Assembly: GCA_029781095.1 (NCBI GenBank)
Contig: JAKOXM010000007.1
Coordinates: 1-45,561, forward strand
From: Bacteroidota bacterium
Lineage (GTDB): Bacteria > Bacteroidota > Bacteroidia > Chitinophagales > Saprospiraceae
Reading direction: 5' to 3'
DNA: 45,561 bases
A program made the position numbers and the translations under genes. Below, piece after piece: positions 17,024 to 25,083 of this stretch. The notes under the pieces were generated by a model. The model did no database searches and was not told the origin of the DNA. It was given only the letters and a program-made list of their open reading frames with translations. Numbering within the stretch: position 1 is the first letter of the stretch; each line of letters starts with the position of its first letter.

Positions 17024-17764
17024 ATGCGCTTTTTGATTGGATCAGGGGTCATTTGTTTTTTCATCTTTTTCGCATGTTCCGGCGACGGCAAGCGCGACAT
17101 CCGGGACTATTATTTTCCCGTAGATGATCTGCGGGGCGGAAAAGTGTACGAGTATGACCTGGCCAAAGGAGACTCTTCTTCTCCCGAATACTGGTATTAC
17201 CGTGCTTTCCGGCGCGATAGCGGGCTGTTTCTGGCCGGCACTTACTACGACGACCACTTTCAGATCGGCCAGATCGTGCGGGAAAAAATTGTGGATAACG
17301 GTGCGCAGGCCCGGGACTACTTTCTCTACGAATCCGATTGGGAAACCGGCAGGCAGGTGCAGACAAACACCGTGGTGGAGTCGCCCGATCTGTTTCCTTT
17401 CCGGGTGCGCGATTCCAGCGGCGTTTTTTTATTCCGCCTGCGGTATCATCCTGCGGCGGACTCCGCAACAACGATTTATATCATACGCAACCGCATTTTT
17501 CTCGGCGACGGCCCGCCGTTCGTATTTCAGGGAGAAGAATATCCATGTATTCGCTTCGGTTTGCGCGAAGTGATTGGCAATGAAAAAGAAGGTGTGGCCG
17601 AGATCGAGGGCAGGGGAGAGGAGTGGTATGCCAAAGACCTTGGCCTCGTTTATTACCGGAAATCCTTTGGAACAAAGAACCAGGTATCGTTTGAATACCG
17701 GCTCAAGGATATTTTCCCGATGTCGGAACTTGAAAAACGGGCGGCGGTATTTTTCGGTGAATAA
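17024..17764 (+). CDS. Lipoprotein of unknown function
   Basis: Starting at the ATG at 17024 gives 246 residues with a lipoprotein signal: 'MRFLIGSGVICFFIFFAC' with the lipobox Cys at 18, followed by 'SGDGKRDI'. The frame remains open to 16967, but those 19 codons precede the signal and are unlikely to be used. The mature part is rich in Tyr, Asp and Arg and predicted beta ('YYFPVDDLRGGKVYEYDLAK', 'YYRAFRRDSGLFLAGTYYDD', 'IEGRGEEWYAKDLGLVYYRK'). I do not recognise a named domain. It resembles small periplasmic lipoproteins of Bacteroidota with repeated beta hairpins. Its stop is one base from the stop of the convergent permease gene, leaving no room for a separate terminator. Confidence 0.8.
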   Translation: MRFLIGSGVICFFIFFACSGDGKRDIRDYYFPVDDLRGGKVYEYDLAKGDSSSPEYWYYRAFRRDSGLFLAGTYYDDHFQIGQIVREKIVDNGAQARDYFLYESDWETGRQVQTNTVVESPDLFPFRVRDSSGVFLFRLRYHPAADSATTIYIIRNRIFLGDGPPFVFQGEEYPCIRFGLREVIGNEKEGVAEIEGRGEEWYAKDLGLVYYRKSFGTKNQVSFEYRLKDIFPMSELEKRAAVFFGE

Positions 17765-17765
17765 A

Positions 17766-18968
17766 TTACTGCCCTTTCACATCCAGCGCATCCCGCAATC
17801 CGTTTCCGACAAGGTTGAACGCCAGCACCGTCAGGGCGATCGCCATAGCGGGGGCCAGCGCAAGCAGCGGCTTCCCGCTGATTGCATATCCGTAGTTTTC
17901 GTTGAGCATGCCTCCCCAGGAAGGCGCCGGTGGCTGCACGCCGAATCCGAGGTAACTCAGCCCGGATTCGATCAGGATGGCCGTTGCAAAGTTGCTCGCT
18001 GCCACCACCATGACCGGGCCGAGCAGATTGGGCAGGATGTGGTGAAACAGGATGCGTGCCGTCCCGAAACCCATGCTTTTTCCTGCCTCTACGAAAGGCA
18101 ATTCGCGCAGCGCGAGCACCTGCCCCCGTACCACCCGTGCCACGTCCACCCACATCGTAAGGCCGACGGCCAGGAAAATGATGCCGATGCCGCGCCCGAG
18201 TGCCAGCACTACGGCAAAAACCAGCAACAGCGTCGGTATCGACCAGATCGTATTGACCAGCAGCATCACAATGTCGTCAAGGCGCCCGCCGAAATAGCCG
18301 CCCATCGCGCCGAGGACCAACCCGATAGTAAGGGATATGATTACTGCGATACAACCCACCAGCAGCGACACCCTGAATCCCAGCAGCAGGCGGCTGAAGA
18401 TACAGCGACCGTATTTATCCGTTCCAAGCGGGAAAATGCGATTTTTCAGGGGTGACAGGGTTTTATACTTTTCCGCCGGTACGCCCTTTTGAATTTGCTG
18501 TTTTCCGCCTTCCGTGTCCGTGAAAACCCAGAAGTTTCCCGAGTCGCGAATGCTGTCTTTTACCGAAAAATAAAGTTGGGCAAGGTGGAGCGATTCTTTC
18601 TTGCCATTGTTTCCAAAACGCTGATAATGAATGGAATCGCCGGCAACTTGCACACTTCCCGATTCGAGTGGTATGTATCTGTAGCGCGCCGGTTTGCCAT
18701 GCAGCAAAAAGGAAAACCAGTTTTGCGGAGCATCAGAAAGGTCGGATTTCAGTTGAAGCAAAGTCACGCTGAATCCGGGGTCCCGGAGGGCTATTTCCGG
18801 TATTTGTGTGTTGGCATCAGGCGTATGGTCGGGTGCAAGCGCATACCCGAACAGCGCTGTCAGAAGGGACGCCATTATGAACCATAGCCCTGCCACGGCC
18901 GGCCGGTTGCGCCGAAATCGCCGCCATGCTTTCCGGTATTCGGACCTGCTTTTCGTATCCGGTTTCAT
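17766..18968 (-). CDS. ABC transporter permease, DppC/OppC type
   Basis: This protein has 400 residues from the ATG at 18968. A longer frame to 19064 would overlap the upstream gene and lacks family similarity. An N-terminal cytoplasmic segment and the first helix ('AVAGLWFIMASLLTALFGYA') are followed by a periplasmic insert of about 150 residues. The BPD_transp_1 domain then has five helices, ending with the ATPase-contact motif 'EAGKSMGFGTARILFHHILP'. 'PLGTDKYGRCIFSRLLLG' is the OppC hallmark before the domain. The large insert between helices 1 and 2 is typical of Bacteroidota homologues. It would pair with an OppB-type permease, ATPases and a binding protein to import peptides, but none is nearby. 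It lies 37 nt after the WecA-like gene on the same strand. Confidence 0.9.
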   Translation of the reverse strand: MKPDTKSRSEYRKAWRRFRRNRPAVAGLWFIMASLLTALFGYALAPDHTPDANTQIPEIALRDPGFSVTLLQLKSDLSDAPQNWFSFLLHGKPARYRYIPLESGSVQVAGDSIHYQRFGNNGKKESLHLAQLYFSVKDSIRDSGNFWVFTDTEGGKQQIQKGVPAEKYKTLSPLKNRIFPLGTDKYGRCIFSRLLLGFRVSLLVGCIAVIISLTIGLVLGAMGGYFGGRLDDIVMLLVNTIWSIPTLLLVFAVVLALGRGIGIIFLAVGLTMWVDVARVVRGQVLALRELPFVEAGKSMGFGTARILFHHILPNLLGPVMVVAASNFATAILIESGLSYLGFGVQPPAPSWGGMLNENYGYAISGKPLLALAPAMAIALTVLAFNLVGNGLRDALDVKGQ

Positions 18969-19005
18969 ATGGTGAAGGTAAGCAAGGTTTTTCCGCCAAA
19001 TGGCT

Positions 19006-20073
19006 TCAGGTAGCCAGGTGGTCATTCTTTCTTTCGCGTTTATGCAGTATTTTTTGCACCGCAAAAGTTAGAATGAACATCAGCGCCAGTTCAACACCGA
19101 GGAGTATGGCTGTGCCAAAACTGTTGAAAACGATGGTGCCGATGATGAAAATCAGGTTGACGGTAAGCAATACGGCCGTTGCCTTCATATGGCTCATGCC
19201 CAAATCGAGCAGCAAATGATGAATATGCGTTTTGTCCGGCGAAAATGGCGAGTTTCCTTTGAGTACGCGTTGAACGAACACGCGGACCGTGTCGTACAAG
19301 GGAAGTATCAGGATGCCGACTGCAATGGCCGGTGCGGCATCGAGGATGTATGGCGGCCGGTCGGTCAGCCGGTGATTCATCTCGATAAAACTGATGGCGA
19401 GAATGGCGCACACGGTACCGATCAGCATGGAGCCGGTGTCACCCATAAATATTTTTGCAGGAGAAAAATTGTACTTCATAAAAGCGACGATGGCGCCAGC
19501 AAGGGAAAATGCCACCACTGCCAGTCCGGCTGAGCCGGCCGCCAGAAACCACGAGCCCCAGATCACACAGGCCAGCAAACCGATGGAGCCCGCCAGCCCG
19601 TCGATGCCGTCGATCAGGTTGAAAGAATTGATAATCGCGATAATGACGACGATGGATAATGCAAAGCTGGTCAGTTCCGGCAGATCATAAATCCCGAACA
19701 GACCGTAAAAACTCGTGATGTTCACGTTGGCTTTGTAGGCGAGGATGATGGCGACGAGCAATTGCCCCGAAAACTTTTTGGTCGGAGAGAGCGGCAGCAG
19801 GTCGTCCATGACGCCGATGAGGAAGATCAGAACAAAAGCGGCCAGAATGTACTGCAATACACCGAAGGTCTCGAGGGGCGTCCATAATACAAGCGCACAG
19901 ATCGTACCTGCAAAAATGCCGATTCCACCCAGGGAGGGGGTCGGCTCTATATGCGAACTCCTTTCATTAGGCCGGTCATAGATGCGGCGTTCTCGTGCCA
20001 CCCTGATGATAACCGGAATAATCGTGTAAGTGAGCGTAAAAGCCGTTATAAAGCCAAGAATGATGGCGTACAT
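19006..20073 (-). CDS. MraY/WecA family undecaprenyl-phosphate sugar-1-phosphate transferase
   Basis: Starting at the ATG at 20073 gives 355 residues beginning 'MYAIILGFITAFTLTY'; an alternative TTG lies 15 codons upstream. About 10-11 helices carry the catalytic motifs 'LIGVMDDLLPLSPTKK' (DD), 'NSFNLIDGIDGLAGSIG', 'FSPAKIFMGDTGSMLIG' and the cytoplasmic 'DKTHIHHLLLDLGMSH'. The HIHH form marks the WecA/TagO/WbpL branch rather than MraY proper. Such enzymes transfer a HexNAc-1-phosphate (often GlcNAc-1-P) from a UDP-sugar to undecaprenyl phosphate at the inner membrane, the first step of O-antigen or surface-polysaccharide assembly. No glycosyltransferases adjoin it, so the pathway is uncertain. 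Confidence 0.92.
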   Translation of the reverse strand: MYAIILGFITAFTLTYTIIPVIIRVARERRIYDRPNERSSHIEPTPSLGGIGIFAGTICALVLWTPLETFGVLQYILAAFVLIFLIGVMDDLLPLSPTKKFSGQLLVAIILAYKANVNITSFYGLFGIYDLPELTSFALSIVVIIAIINSFNLIDGIDGLAGSIGLLACVIWGSWFLAAGSAGLAVVAFSLAGAIVAFMKYNFSPAKIFMGDTGSMLIGTVCAILAISFIEMNHRLTDRPPYILDAAPAIAVGILILPLYDTVRVFVQRVLKGNSPFSPDKTHIHHLLLDLGMSHMKATAVLLTVNLIFIIGTIVFNSFGTAILLGVELALMFILTFAVQKILHKRERKNDHLAT

Positions 20074-20139
20074 GAAGTTCGGGAGGTTTGGCTGTGCAAC
20101 TTTCGGGAAGTTCTGCAACTTTCCGAAATTAATTATTAA

Positions 20140-20180
20140 AAACAGCGCAATCGGGCAAATCCTGCAGGATTGCGCTGTTT
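20140..20180 (-). terminator. Intrinsic terminator of the T9SS metalloprotease gene
   Basis: A 13-bp perfect stem (AAACAGCGCAATC 20140-20152, GATTGCGCTGTTT 20168-20180) has a 15-nt loop. Read on the minus strand, the stem ends in a T-rich stretch (TTTTTAATAATTAATT), 24 nt after the stop at 20204. Confidence 0.85.
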
Positions 20181-20203
20181 GCTTTTCAGGTATGTCCGGG
20201 TAC

Positions 20204-21970
20204 TTAGTTTTTATAAAATCGCAGCACCCGCAGGCTGTTTGCCGATTCCAGTTTCATCCAGTAAATGCCGGGCGTCAGTCCGTCGACCGGTTGTTCCAGC
20301 GTTTGTTCTCCTTTATTCAGTGACAAGGAGCGCTGCGTCACAACCCGGCCGTTCATATCCACGATCTCGAGCGATCCGGAAAATTCGGAAACAAAATTTG
20401 TCTTCAGGGTCAGGTTTCCATCATTCACCGGGTCCGGATAAACGCTGACTTCGCCGTCCTGTTGCCCGATCTCAACTGCTTTGAGCCCCAGATTGTTCTG
20501 CTTCCCGTCGAAGCCGACTTCACTCAACCTGTAGTAACTGAGGCCTGAAAAAGGTGTTTCATCGGTCAGGTTGTAGCGGTTCAGGGATTTGGTATTGCGG
20601 GCAGGTATATTGGCAAGGATATCGAACCGAAGCCCGTCTGCCGAACGTTCGATTACAAAATGATCCGTCTCGTTTTCAGACGCTGTGGTCCAGGTGATGT
20701 CTACCTGACCGTTCCTGGCCGGATGGGCTTCAAAGGAGACCAATTTAACGGGGAGAGCGATGTCGTAGGTATAGTTCATGCATTCCATATCTTTTGTATT
20801 GATCGGATTGCAACACACCGGATTCATATTCTGGTTGGGATACATGGCTGCGTTGAGGTGGCCCATGCGATAGGTGTGGGTCAGTTCGTGCGTCAGCATG
20901 ATTTCATATTCCGATGCGGTGAGACATGCGGTAACGCCATTGTTCACGACTACATAACCCCACAGGGCATTTTTCCAGGTTTCGCCCTTGTAAACATGCG
21001 TTGCAGACGAACTGTAGCCGCCGCCGACGGCAAGCGTACCTACGCAGCCGCTCAGGTTGGGGATTTGGTTGCAAGGGTCGTCGAATATGATCAGGGTGGT
21101 CTGATTGCCGTTCAGTGATGTCAGGAAAGAGGTGAAGTCCGTACCGGTTACAGTGCCGTCCGAACAGTCCGGCGTAAAACTCACCTGTCCGCTGTTGACA
21201 GGGTCGATACCTGTGTAATTTGTATTGAGAGCGGATAAAATATTGTCGAGGGTGCCGCTGAACCCGGCCGGAACATTGGTATCGTCAAAATAAATGTTGA
21301 TGGCTGCATTCTGCCAACGGCATTGTCCGCTGCCGAGATCAAAACTGCAGCCGGTGGGCAGGACCCGTTCCTGTGGAAAGTCATCCGGCAGCAGGGTGGT
21401 GAGGGCGGCCGATGCATCCCAGGTGCTCGTGATGCCGTTGCTGTATTGTTGCAGGATATGCAGCATGTCAGCCAGCCGGTAAACGGCAGGCGGTTCAGGC
21501 AGCACACCGTCGGGTCTTGGCACAAGAGCGATGGAAAAGGTTTCCGGGAGTGGCACGAGGAAAGATTCATCACCCGTTTTCTTGACTTCGAAGATAAAAT
21601 AGGTCATCGTTACCGGCTTCCAGTAACCGGCGTATTGTTTCAGGAAAATCAAATAGGTTTTTCCCGTTTCCGGTACGAAATCGCCTGCAAAATCAACATT
21701 GAAATCGCCCGTGCGATATGATTGCTGTCTCAAAATGAACGTCTCGCCGGGCGTCATATCGCCTTTTATCCGGGTAATCACCCGAAATTTTCCATCGAAA
21801 TAGACACAATTGCCCGAGGGGGTTTCGAAATTTTGTTCTACGGTGGCCAGCACGGCCGCGTCGCTCAGTTGCACGGCCTCCCCAAGATGCCGGAATGGAA
21901 TAATGGAGGTGGCGGGTAGTTTGCTGCCGGCCAGAATGATGAATAAGATTATGTGGAAAGCATGTTTCAT
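20204..21970 (-). CDS. T9SS-exported metzincin-like metalloprotease
   Basis: This 588-residue protein has a signal peptide (1-21) and an N-terminal beta-rich region (about 25-170, 'AVLATVEQNFETPSGNCVYF'). A metalloprotease-like region holds the extended zinc motif HELTHTYRMGH at 361-371, which has the HExxHxxxxxH spacing of metzincins with Arg in place of the usual Gly. Possible Met-turn residues follow ('MNPVCC', about 382). A fibronectin-like 'VDITWTTASENETDHFVIER' segment comes next (about 425-510). The type A T9SS sorting domain closes it, from 'VSVYPDPVNDGNLTL' to 'GIYWMKLESANSLRVLRFYK'. It should be exported and released or anchored at the cell surface. Substrate unknown; the Gly replacement makes activity probable but not certain. 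It is a single-gene unit with a terminator at 20140-20180. Confidence 0.88.
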   Translation of the reverse strand: MKHAFHIILFIILAGSKLPATSIIPFRHLGEAVQLSDAAVLATVEQNFETPSGNCVYFDGKFRVITRIKGDMTPGETFILRQQSYRTGDFNVDFAGDFVPETGKTYLIFLKQYAGYWKPVTMTYFIFEVKKTGDESFLVPLPETFSIALVPRPDGVLPEPPAVYRLADMLHILQQYSNGITSTWDASAALTTLLPDDFPQERVLPTGCSFDLGSGQCRWQNAAINIYFDDTNVPAGFSGTLDNILSALNTNYTGIDPVNSGQVSFTPDCSDGTVTGTDFTSFLTSLNGNQTTLIIFDDPCNQIPNLSGCVGTLAVGGGYSSSATHVYKGETWKNALWGYVVVNNGVTACLTASEYEIMLTHELTHTYRMGHLNAAMYPNQNMNPVCCNPINTKDMECMNYTYDIALPVKLVSFEAHPARNGQVDITWTTASENETDHFVIERSADGLRFDILANIPARNTKSLNRYNLTDETPFSGLSYYRLSEVGFDGKQNNLGLKAVEIGQQDGEVSVYPDPVNDGNLTLKTNFVSEFSGSLEIVDMNGRVVTQRSLSLNKGEQTLEQPVDGLTPGIYWMKLESANSLRVLRFYKN

Positions 21971-22311
21971 CAGAAGATATATTAATGATAATTCGAGGGT
22001 AAAATTAGCAAATAGCCGAAAAGGCGCCGCATCGGAAACAGGGGATTTGTTATTTCGCTACGGATTGGCCGTTGGGGTTCATGCCTTTGTTCGTTACATT
22101 TGGGGCAGCAAATCGTCTTAACAGGCGTTCGGTAAAACATAAGAACGACACAGGCGTTTTTTCCGGCACGAGGGCATAATTTCTGAACACGTACTTAACA
22201 AACTATAAGCACGTTGGAAGAATTTATTTAGATTAACTGATATGCTCACATCTTGATAATTAGCATATTGGCACATTGACTGATTAGCACATTGTACTTA
22301 ACACCTTGAAA
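21971..22311. other. Intergenic region with short interspersed repeat
   Basis: There is no convincing gene in these 341 nt between divergent genes. The segment 22237-22296 is AT-rich and holds repeated units of the form ATTAGCAnATT and TTGGCACATTGA, for example ATTAGCACATTG at 22283-22294 and TTAGCATATTGGCACATTGA at 22260-22279. Similar tandem-like spacers occur in many Bacteroidota genomes. It probably contains the promoters of both flanking genes, but no exact TAnnTTTG box stands out. Confidence 0.5.
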
Positions 22312-22926
22312 ATGAATAAACACCGGTTGATGTTTTACGCTGCGCTTTTGCTGGTATTTTCCGCAACGGCCCAGAATGCCGTCAGCACCGATACCTTGTC
22401 AAAAGGAGGCGCCTGGGCGCGGATGGAAGTGGAAAATGGCGATACCACTTTTGTTATGTCGCTTTGGCCGGTCAAAATTGCATCCCGGCGTACATTCAAG
22501 GATCTCGACGAGCAGCGAATGTACTACAGGTATGTCAGAGCGGCCAGAAAAGTGTATCCCTATGCACTTGAGGCCATTGAATTGTACCGCGACATTCAGG
22601 AAGAAACCGCCGACATGAGCAAAGGCAAGCGCCGTCGTTTTATCCGGAGAGAACACCATGAGTTGAAAGAAGATTTTAAGGATCAGATGAAAAACCTCTC
22701 GAAAACGGAGGGCAAGGTGCTGATAAAAATGATCGAACGCCAACTGGACAAATCGTTCTATTCCATAATTAAAGAAACCCGGGGCGGCGCTACTGCGACG
22801 TATTGGCAAACGGCAGGCAGGTTCTGGGGCTATGATCTGAAAGAGGGATACCAGGCCGGCGCCGAGCCGCTGCTGGACGACGCCCTGCTCGACTACGACT
22901 TCGGAGAAGCGATTTACAGGTACTAG
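22312..22926 (+). CDS. DUF4294 domain protein
   Basis: This protein has 204 residues from the ATG at 22312 (a TTG two codons earlier is also in frame). A signal peptide at 1-20 ends 'FSATAQNA'. The rest is the DUF4294 pattern: 'EQRMYYRYVRAARKVYPYAL', a charged helical region 'KRRRFIRREHHELKEDFKDQ', 'KTEGKVLIKMIERQLDKSFY', 'IIKETRGGATATYWQTAGRF', and an acidic end. The domain is widespread in Bacteroidota and probably periplasmic, with no established function. The long helices suggest protein-protein contact. It forms its own unit, ended by the terminator at 22974-23013. Confidence 0.87.
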   Translation: MNKHRLMFYAALLLVFSATAQNAVSTDTLSKGGAWARMEVENGDTTFVMSLWPVKIASRRTFKDLDEQRMYYRYVRAARKVYPYALEAIELYRDIQEETADMSKGKRRRFIRREHHELKEDFKDQMKNLSKTEGKVLIKMIERQLDKSFYSIIKETRGGATATYWQTAGRFWGYDLKEGYQAGAEPLLDDALLDYDFGEAIYRY

Positions 22927-22973
22927 CGGTATTGGTTGAAGTGTCAGGAGCCGTTTGGAAGTGCATATAAGAA

Positions 22974-23013
22974 ATGGGCCACCCCGGAAAACCGGAGTGG
23001 CCCATGTTTTTTG
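22974..23013 (+). terminator. Strong terminator after the DUF4294 gene
   Basis: A 14-nt stem (ATGGGCCACCCCGG 22974-22987, CCGGAGTGGCCCAT 22992-23005, one mismatch) with an AAAA loop is followed by GTTTTTTG. Confidence 0.88.
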
Positions 23014-23125
23014 AGTGATCCTTATTGCAAACTTGTTGAACCAATTTTATCAGGATTTGGTGAATTTGCAGGAATTACAGCCGTTTGTAAAGTTGTGCCG
23101 TATTATATTTTTGAAAATGAACGAA

Positions 23126-23545
23126 TTATCGTTTTGCGGCAAATGTGGTATCCTGCTCCTTGCGGGTAGTTTCGCTTAAAGGAGCATTCAGCAGGCCGTA
23201 ATTCAGGATGCTGCTGCCGGCAATAATCTCAAGCGGCTCAAAAACATCCAGGGAGCCGGAAGTTTCGATGCGAAGCCGGGCGCCGGGCAATATCGTAAGC
23301 GAATTGATTCCTTCCACAGCGATGCGAATGACCGGTTGGAAACCTCCAGTGCTTGACACATCCGCAATGACCACGTCACTGAATCCGTCCGGCACACGAC
23401 CTTCTTTCCAGTTGGAGGCCAAAGCCCAGTCATTTGTTCTCCCTGGGGTGCCGCCTTTCCAGGTAGCGACGCGCTGAGCGCCGGCAGAAGCGTTGATCAT
23501 GAAGAAGAACAGGGTAGCAGAGGCGGCGAAGAATGCGTTTTTCAT
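23126..23545 (-). CDS. Small secreted beta-rich protein
   Basis: This protein has 139 residues from the ATG at 23545, which begins the signal peptide 'MKNAFFAASATLFFFMINAS' with cleavage likely after 'AGAQ'. The open frame extends to 23608 but that part is not leader-like. The mature part begins 'RVATWKGGTPGRTNDWALAS' and 'NWKEGRVPDGFSDVVIADVS', the pattern that usually opens long Bacteroidota surface proteins (a 'WxxxxNWxxGxVPxxxDDVxI' beta-helix start). It continues as beta-helix-like rungs ('INSLTILPGARLRIETSGSL', 'LEIIAGSSILNYGLL') but stops after about three rungs with no T9SS domain. It may be a short stand-alone form or the truncated front of a larger adhesin. Confidence 0.7.
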   Translation of the reverse strand: MKNAFFAASATLFFFMINASAGAQRVATWKGGTPGRTNDWALASNWKEGRVPDGFSDVVIADVSSTGGFQPVIRIAVEGINSLTILPGARLRIETSGSLDVFEPLEIIAGSSILNYGLLNAPLSETTRKEQDTTFAAKR

Positions 23546-24295
23546 ATCGTGGAGTGTTTTTTTGTGATACCTGAAATGGTGTGTGATTGTATGGTTTCGA
23601 CAAGACAAAGGTGTGGGACTGGTGAACTACTTGAAATTGCGACTTTCCCGTTGACAGGTTTGGGTTTCCGGAAGGCTCAAAAGCCCCAATCCATATGCTG
23701 TCCGCATTATTTACAAACCGGAATATATTGCGGCATTTGCAGGTTATTGCTGATACAAATGCGTTCGCAGTCATGGGGACGATACTCGGGAGACTTGTCG
23801 CGAACCAACCTGGTCGATGCCGGGCAACCTTCACCCGCCGTATTCGGAGTCATTATTTTGCATTGAGCGAGCGAAAGTCCCGCGAAGAGCAGTAAAATCA
23901 GAGGCCTGTTAACCGGTTTTCGCGCCAGATTGTGACTGGCCTAACAAGGCTCCCCAGACGAAGATGGCACCCGGAGCAATCGCTGCCAGGCCCAAACAAA
24001 TCACGCTACAAAGCAGGCTTTGTGTGAAAGTATTCGCCGCTTCCGCGCTCTGCCGGACTGAAGACGCGAATTTCAAAAGGACAAAAGAGGCTTTTTGTGC
24101 GCCGGGTGGACTTTGTTCGGCGAGCAGGGCGAACATGAAGACCGGATTTTCATATCTAGTGCTTTTGATTATGCGAGTGAATTGTTTATGTTTCTAACTT
24201 TGATGCTAGAAAAGTGCGTCTGTGCCGTCGGGTCGTGAAGGGTCGCCTTCCCGCAGCGAGTTTGACTGTCCGTTTAACTTTCAGAAAGTATCATC
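23546..24295. other. Long intergenic region, no confident gene
   Basis: In these 750 nt I see no confidently coding frame. The only hydrophobic candidate is a minus-strand 75-codon frame at 23909-24136, whose C-terminal part ('LLCSVICLGLAAIAPGAIFV') reads like a membrane helix. It has no recognisable homology and no promoter, so I leave it as a weak possibility. A TAACTTTG box at 24195-24202 could be the -7 element for the LytTR regulator that starts at 24296. A CTTTCCCGTTGA 12-mer at 23643-23654 recurs at 26040-26051. Confidence 0.4.
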
Positions 24296-25045
24296 ATGCT
24301 GAATACTGTAATGGTTGAAGACAATTCCGATGCGTCGGAAAAACTTCAGTTTTTGTTGGAGAAATATTGCGCCGGCAAAGCCCGCCTTCTTGCACGCGCT
24401 GCGTCGGGACAGGAAGGGATCGCAGCCATTGAAGTCCACCGCCCCGAACTGGTTTTCCTGGATATCGAATTGGGCGACATGACTGCCTTCGAGATGCTGG
24501 AACGAATCGAAAACGTTGATTTTCAGGTTATTTTCACTACGGCGCACGACCATTATGCCATCAAGGCTATCCGTTATAGCGCGGTGGATTATCTGCAAAA
24601 ACCAATTGGACGGGAGGAACTGCTGGCTGCCATAGGGCGCGCAGAGCATAGCCCACGCAGAATATTGAAGGAGCAGGTATCACAGCTGGCGCAGCATACC
24701 AGACCGAAGGCCTCATTGCCGGAAAAAATTGCTCTTACCACAGCCGAAGGGCTTGTGTTCAAAAAGATAAATGACATCGTTCGCTGCGAAAGTGATCGGA
24801 TGTACACCGTGGTGGTGATGGCTGACGGGGAAAAAATGATGGTATCCAAGCCCATGGGCCAACTGGAGGAAATACTCGAAGGAGGAGATTTCTTCCGGGT
24901 ACACAACTCCCACCTGATCAATATGAACCATATACGCCGCTTCGTGCGTGCCGATGGCGGCTATGTAGTAATGGACGATGGTGCAACGGTGAGCGTAGCG
25001 CGCAACCGGAAGGAGGATTTTCTGGAGTTGTTTTCCAAGTTTTGA
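24296..25045 (+). CDS. LytTR-family response regulator
   Basis: This 249-residue protein has an N-terminal receiver domain (1-120): acidic pair Glu8-Asp9 ('VMVEDNSD'), phospho-acceptor Asp56 in 'LVFLDIELGDM', Thr in 'IFTTAHD' and Lys in 'YLQKPIG'. A linker follows, and then a LytTR DNA-binding domain (about 145-245: 'KIALTTAEGLVFKKINDIVR', 'FFRVHNSHLINMNHIRRFVR'). Such regulators bind DNA as dimers once phosphorylated. No LytS-type kinase adjoins it. The nearest kinases are the two hybrid kinases at 26282 and 32463, each with its own receiver and Hpt domain that could phosphorylate a free receiver. That partnership is an inference from proximity. It is convergent with the EAD11-like gene, with 38 nt between stops. 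Confidence 0.95.
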   Translation: MLNTVMVEDNSDASEKLQFLLEKYCAGKARLLARAASGQEGIAAIEVHRPELVFLDIELGDMTAFEMLERIENVDFQVIFTTAHDHYAIKAIRYSAVDYLQKPIGREELLAAIGRAEHSPRRILKEQVSQLAQHTRPKASLPEKIALTTAEGLVFKKINDIVRCESDRMYTVVVMADGEKMMVSKPMGQLEEILEGGDFFRVHNSHLINMNHIRRFVRADGGYVVMDDGATVSVARNRKEDFLELFSKF

Positions 25046-25083
25046 AATTCGAAATATTGAAATTGCGGTAGTACAAATAGTTG

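Noticed and set aside
23909-24136. Minus-strand 75-codon frame with a hydrophobic segment
   Set aside because: No homology, promoter or terminator; kept only as a note in the intergenic entry.
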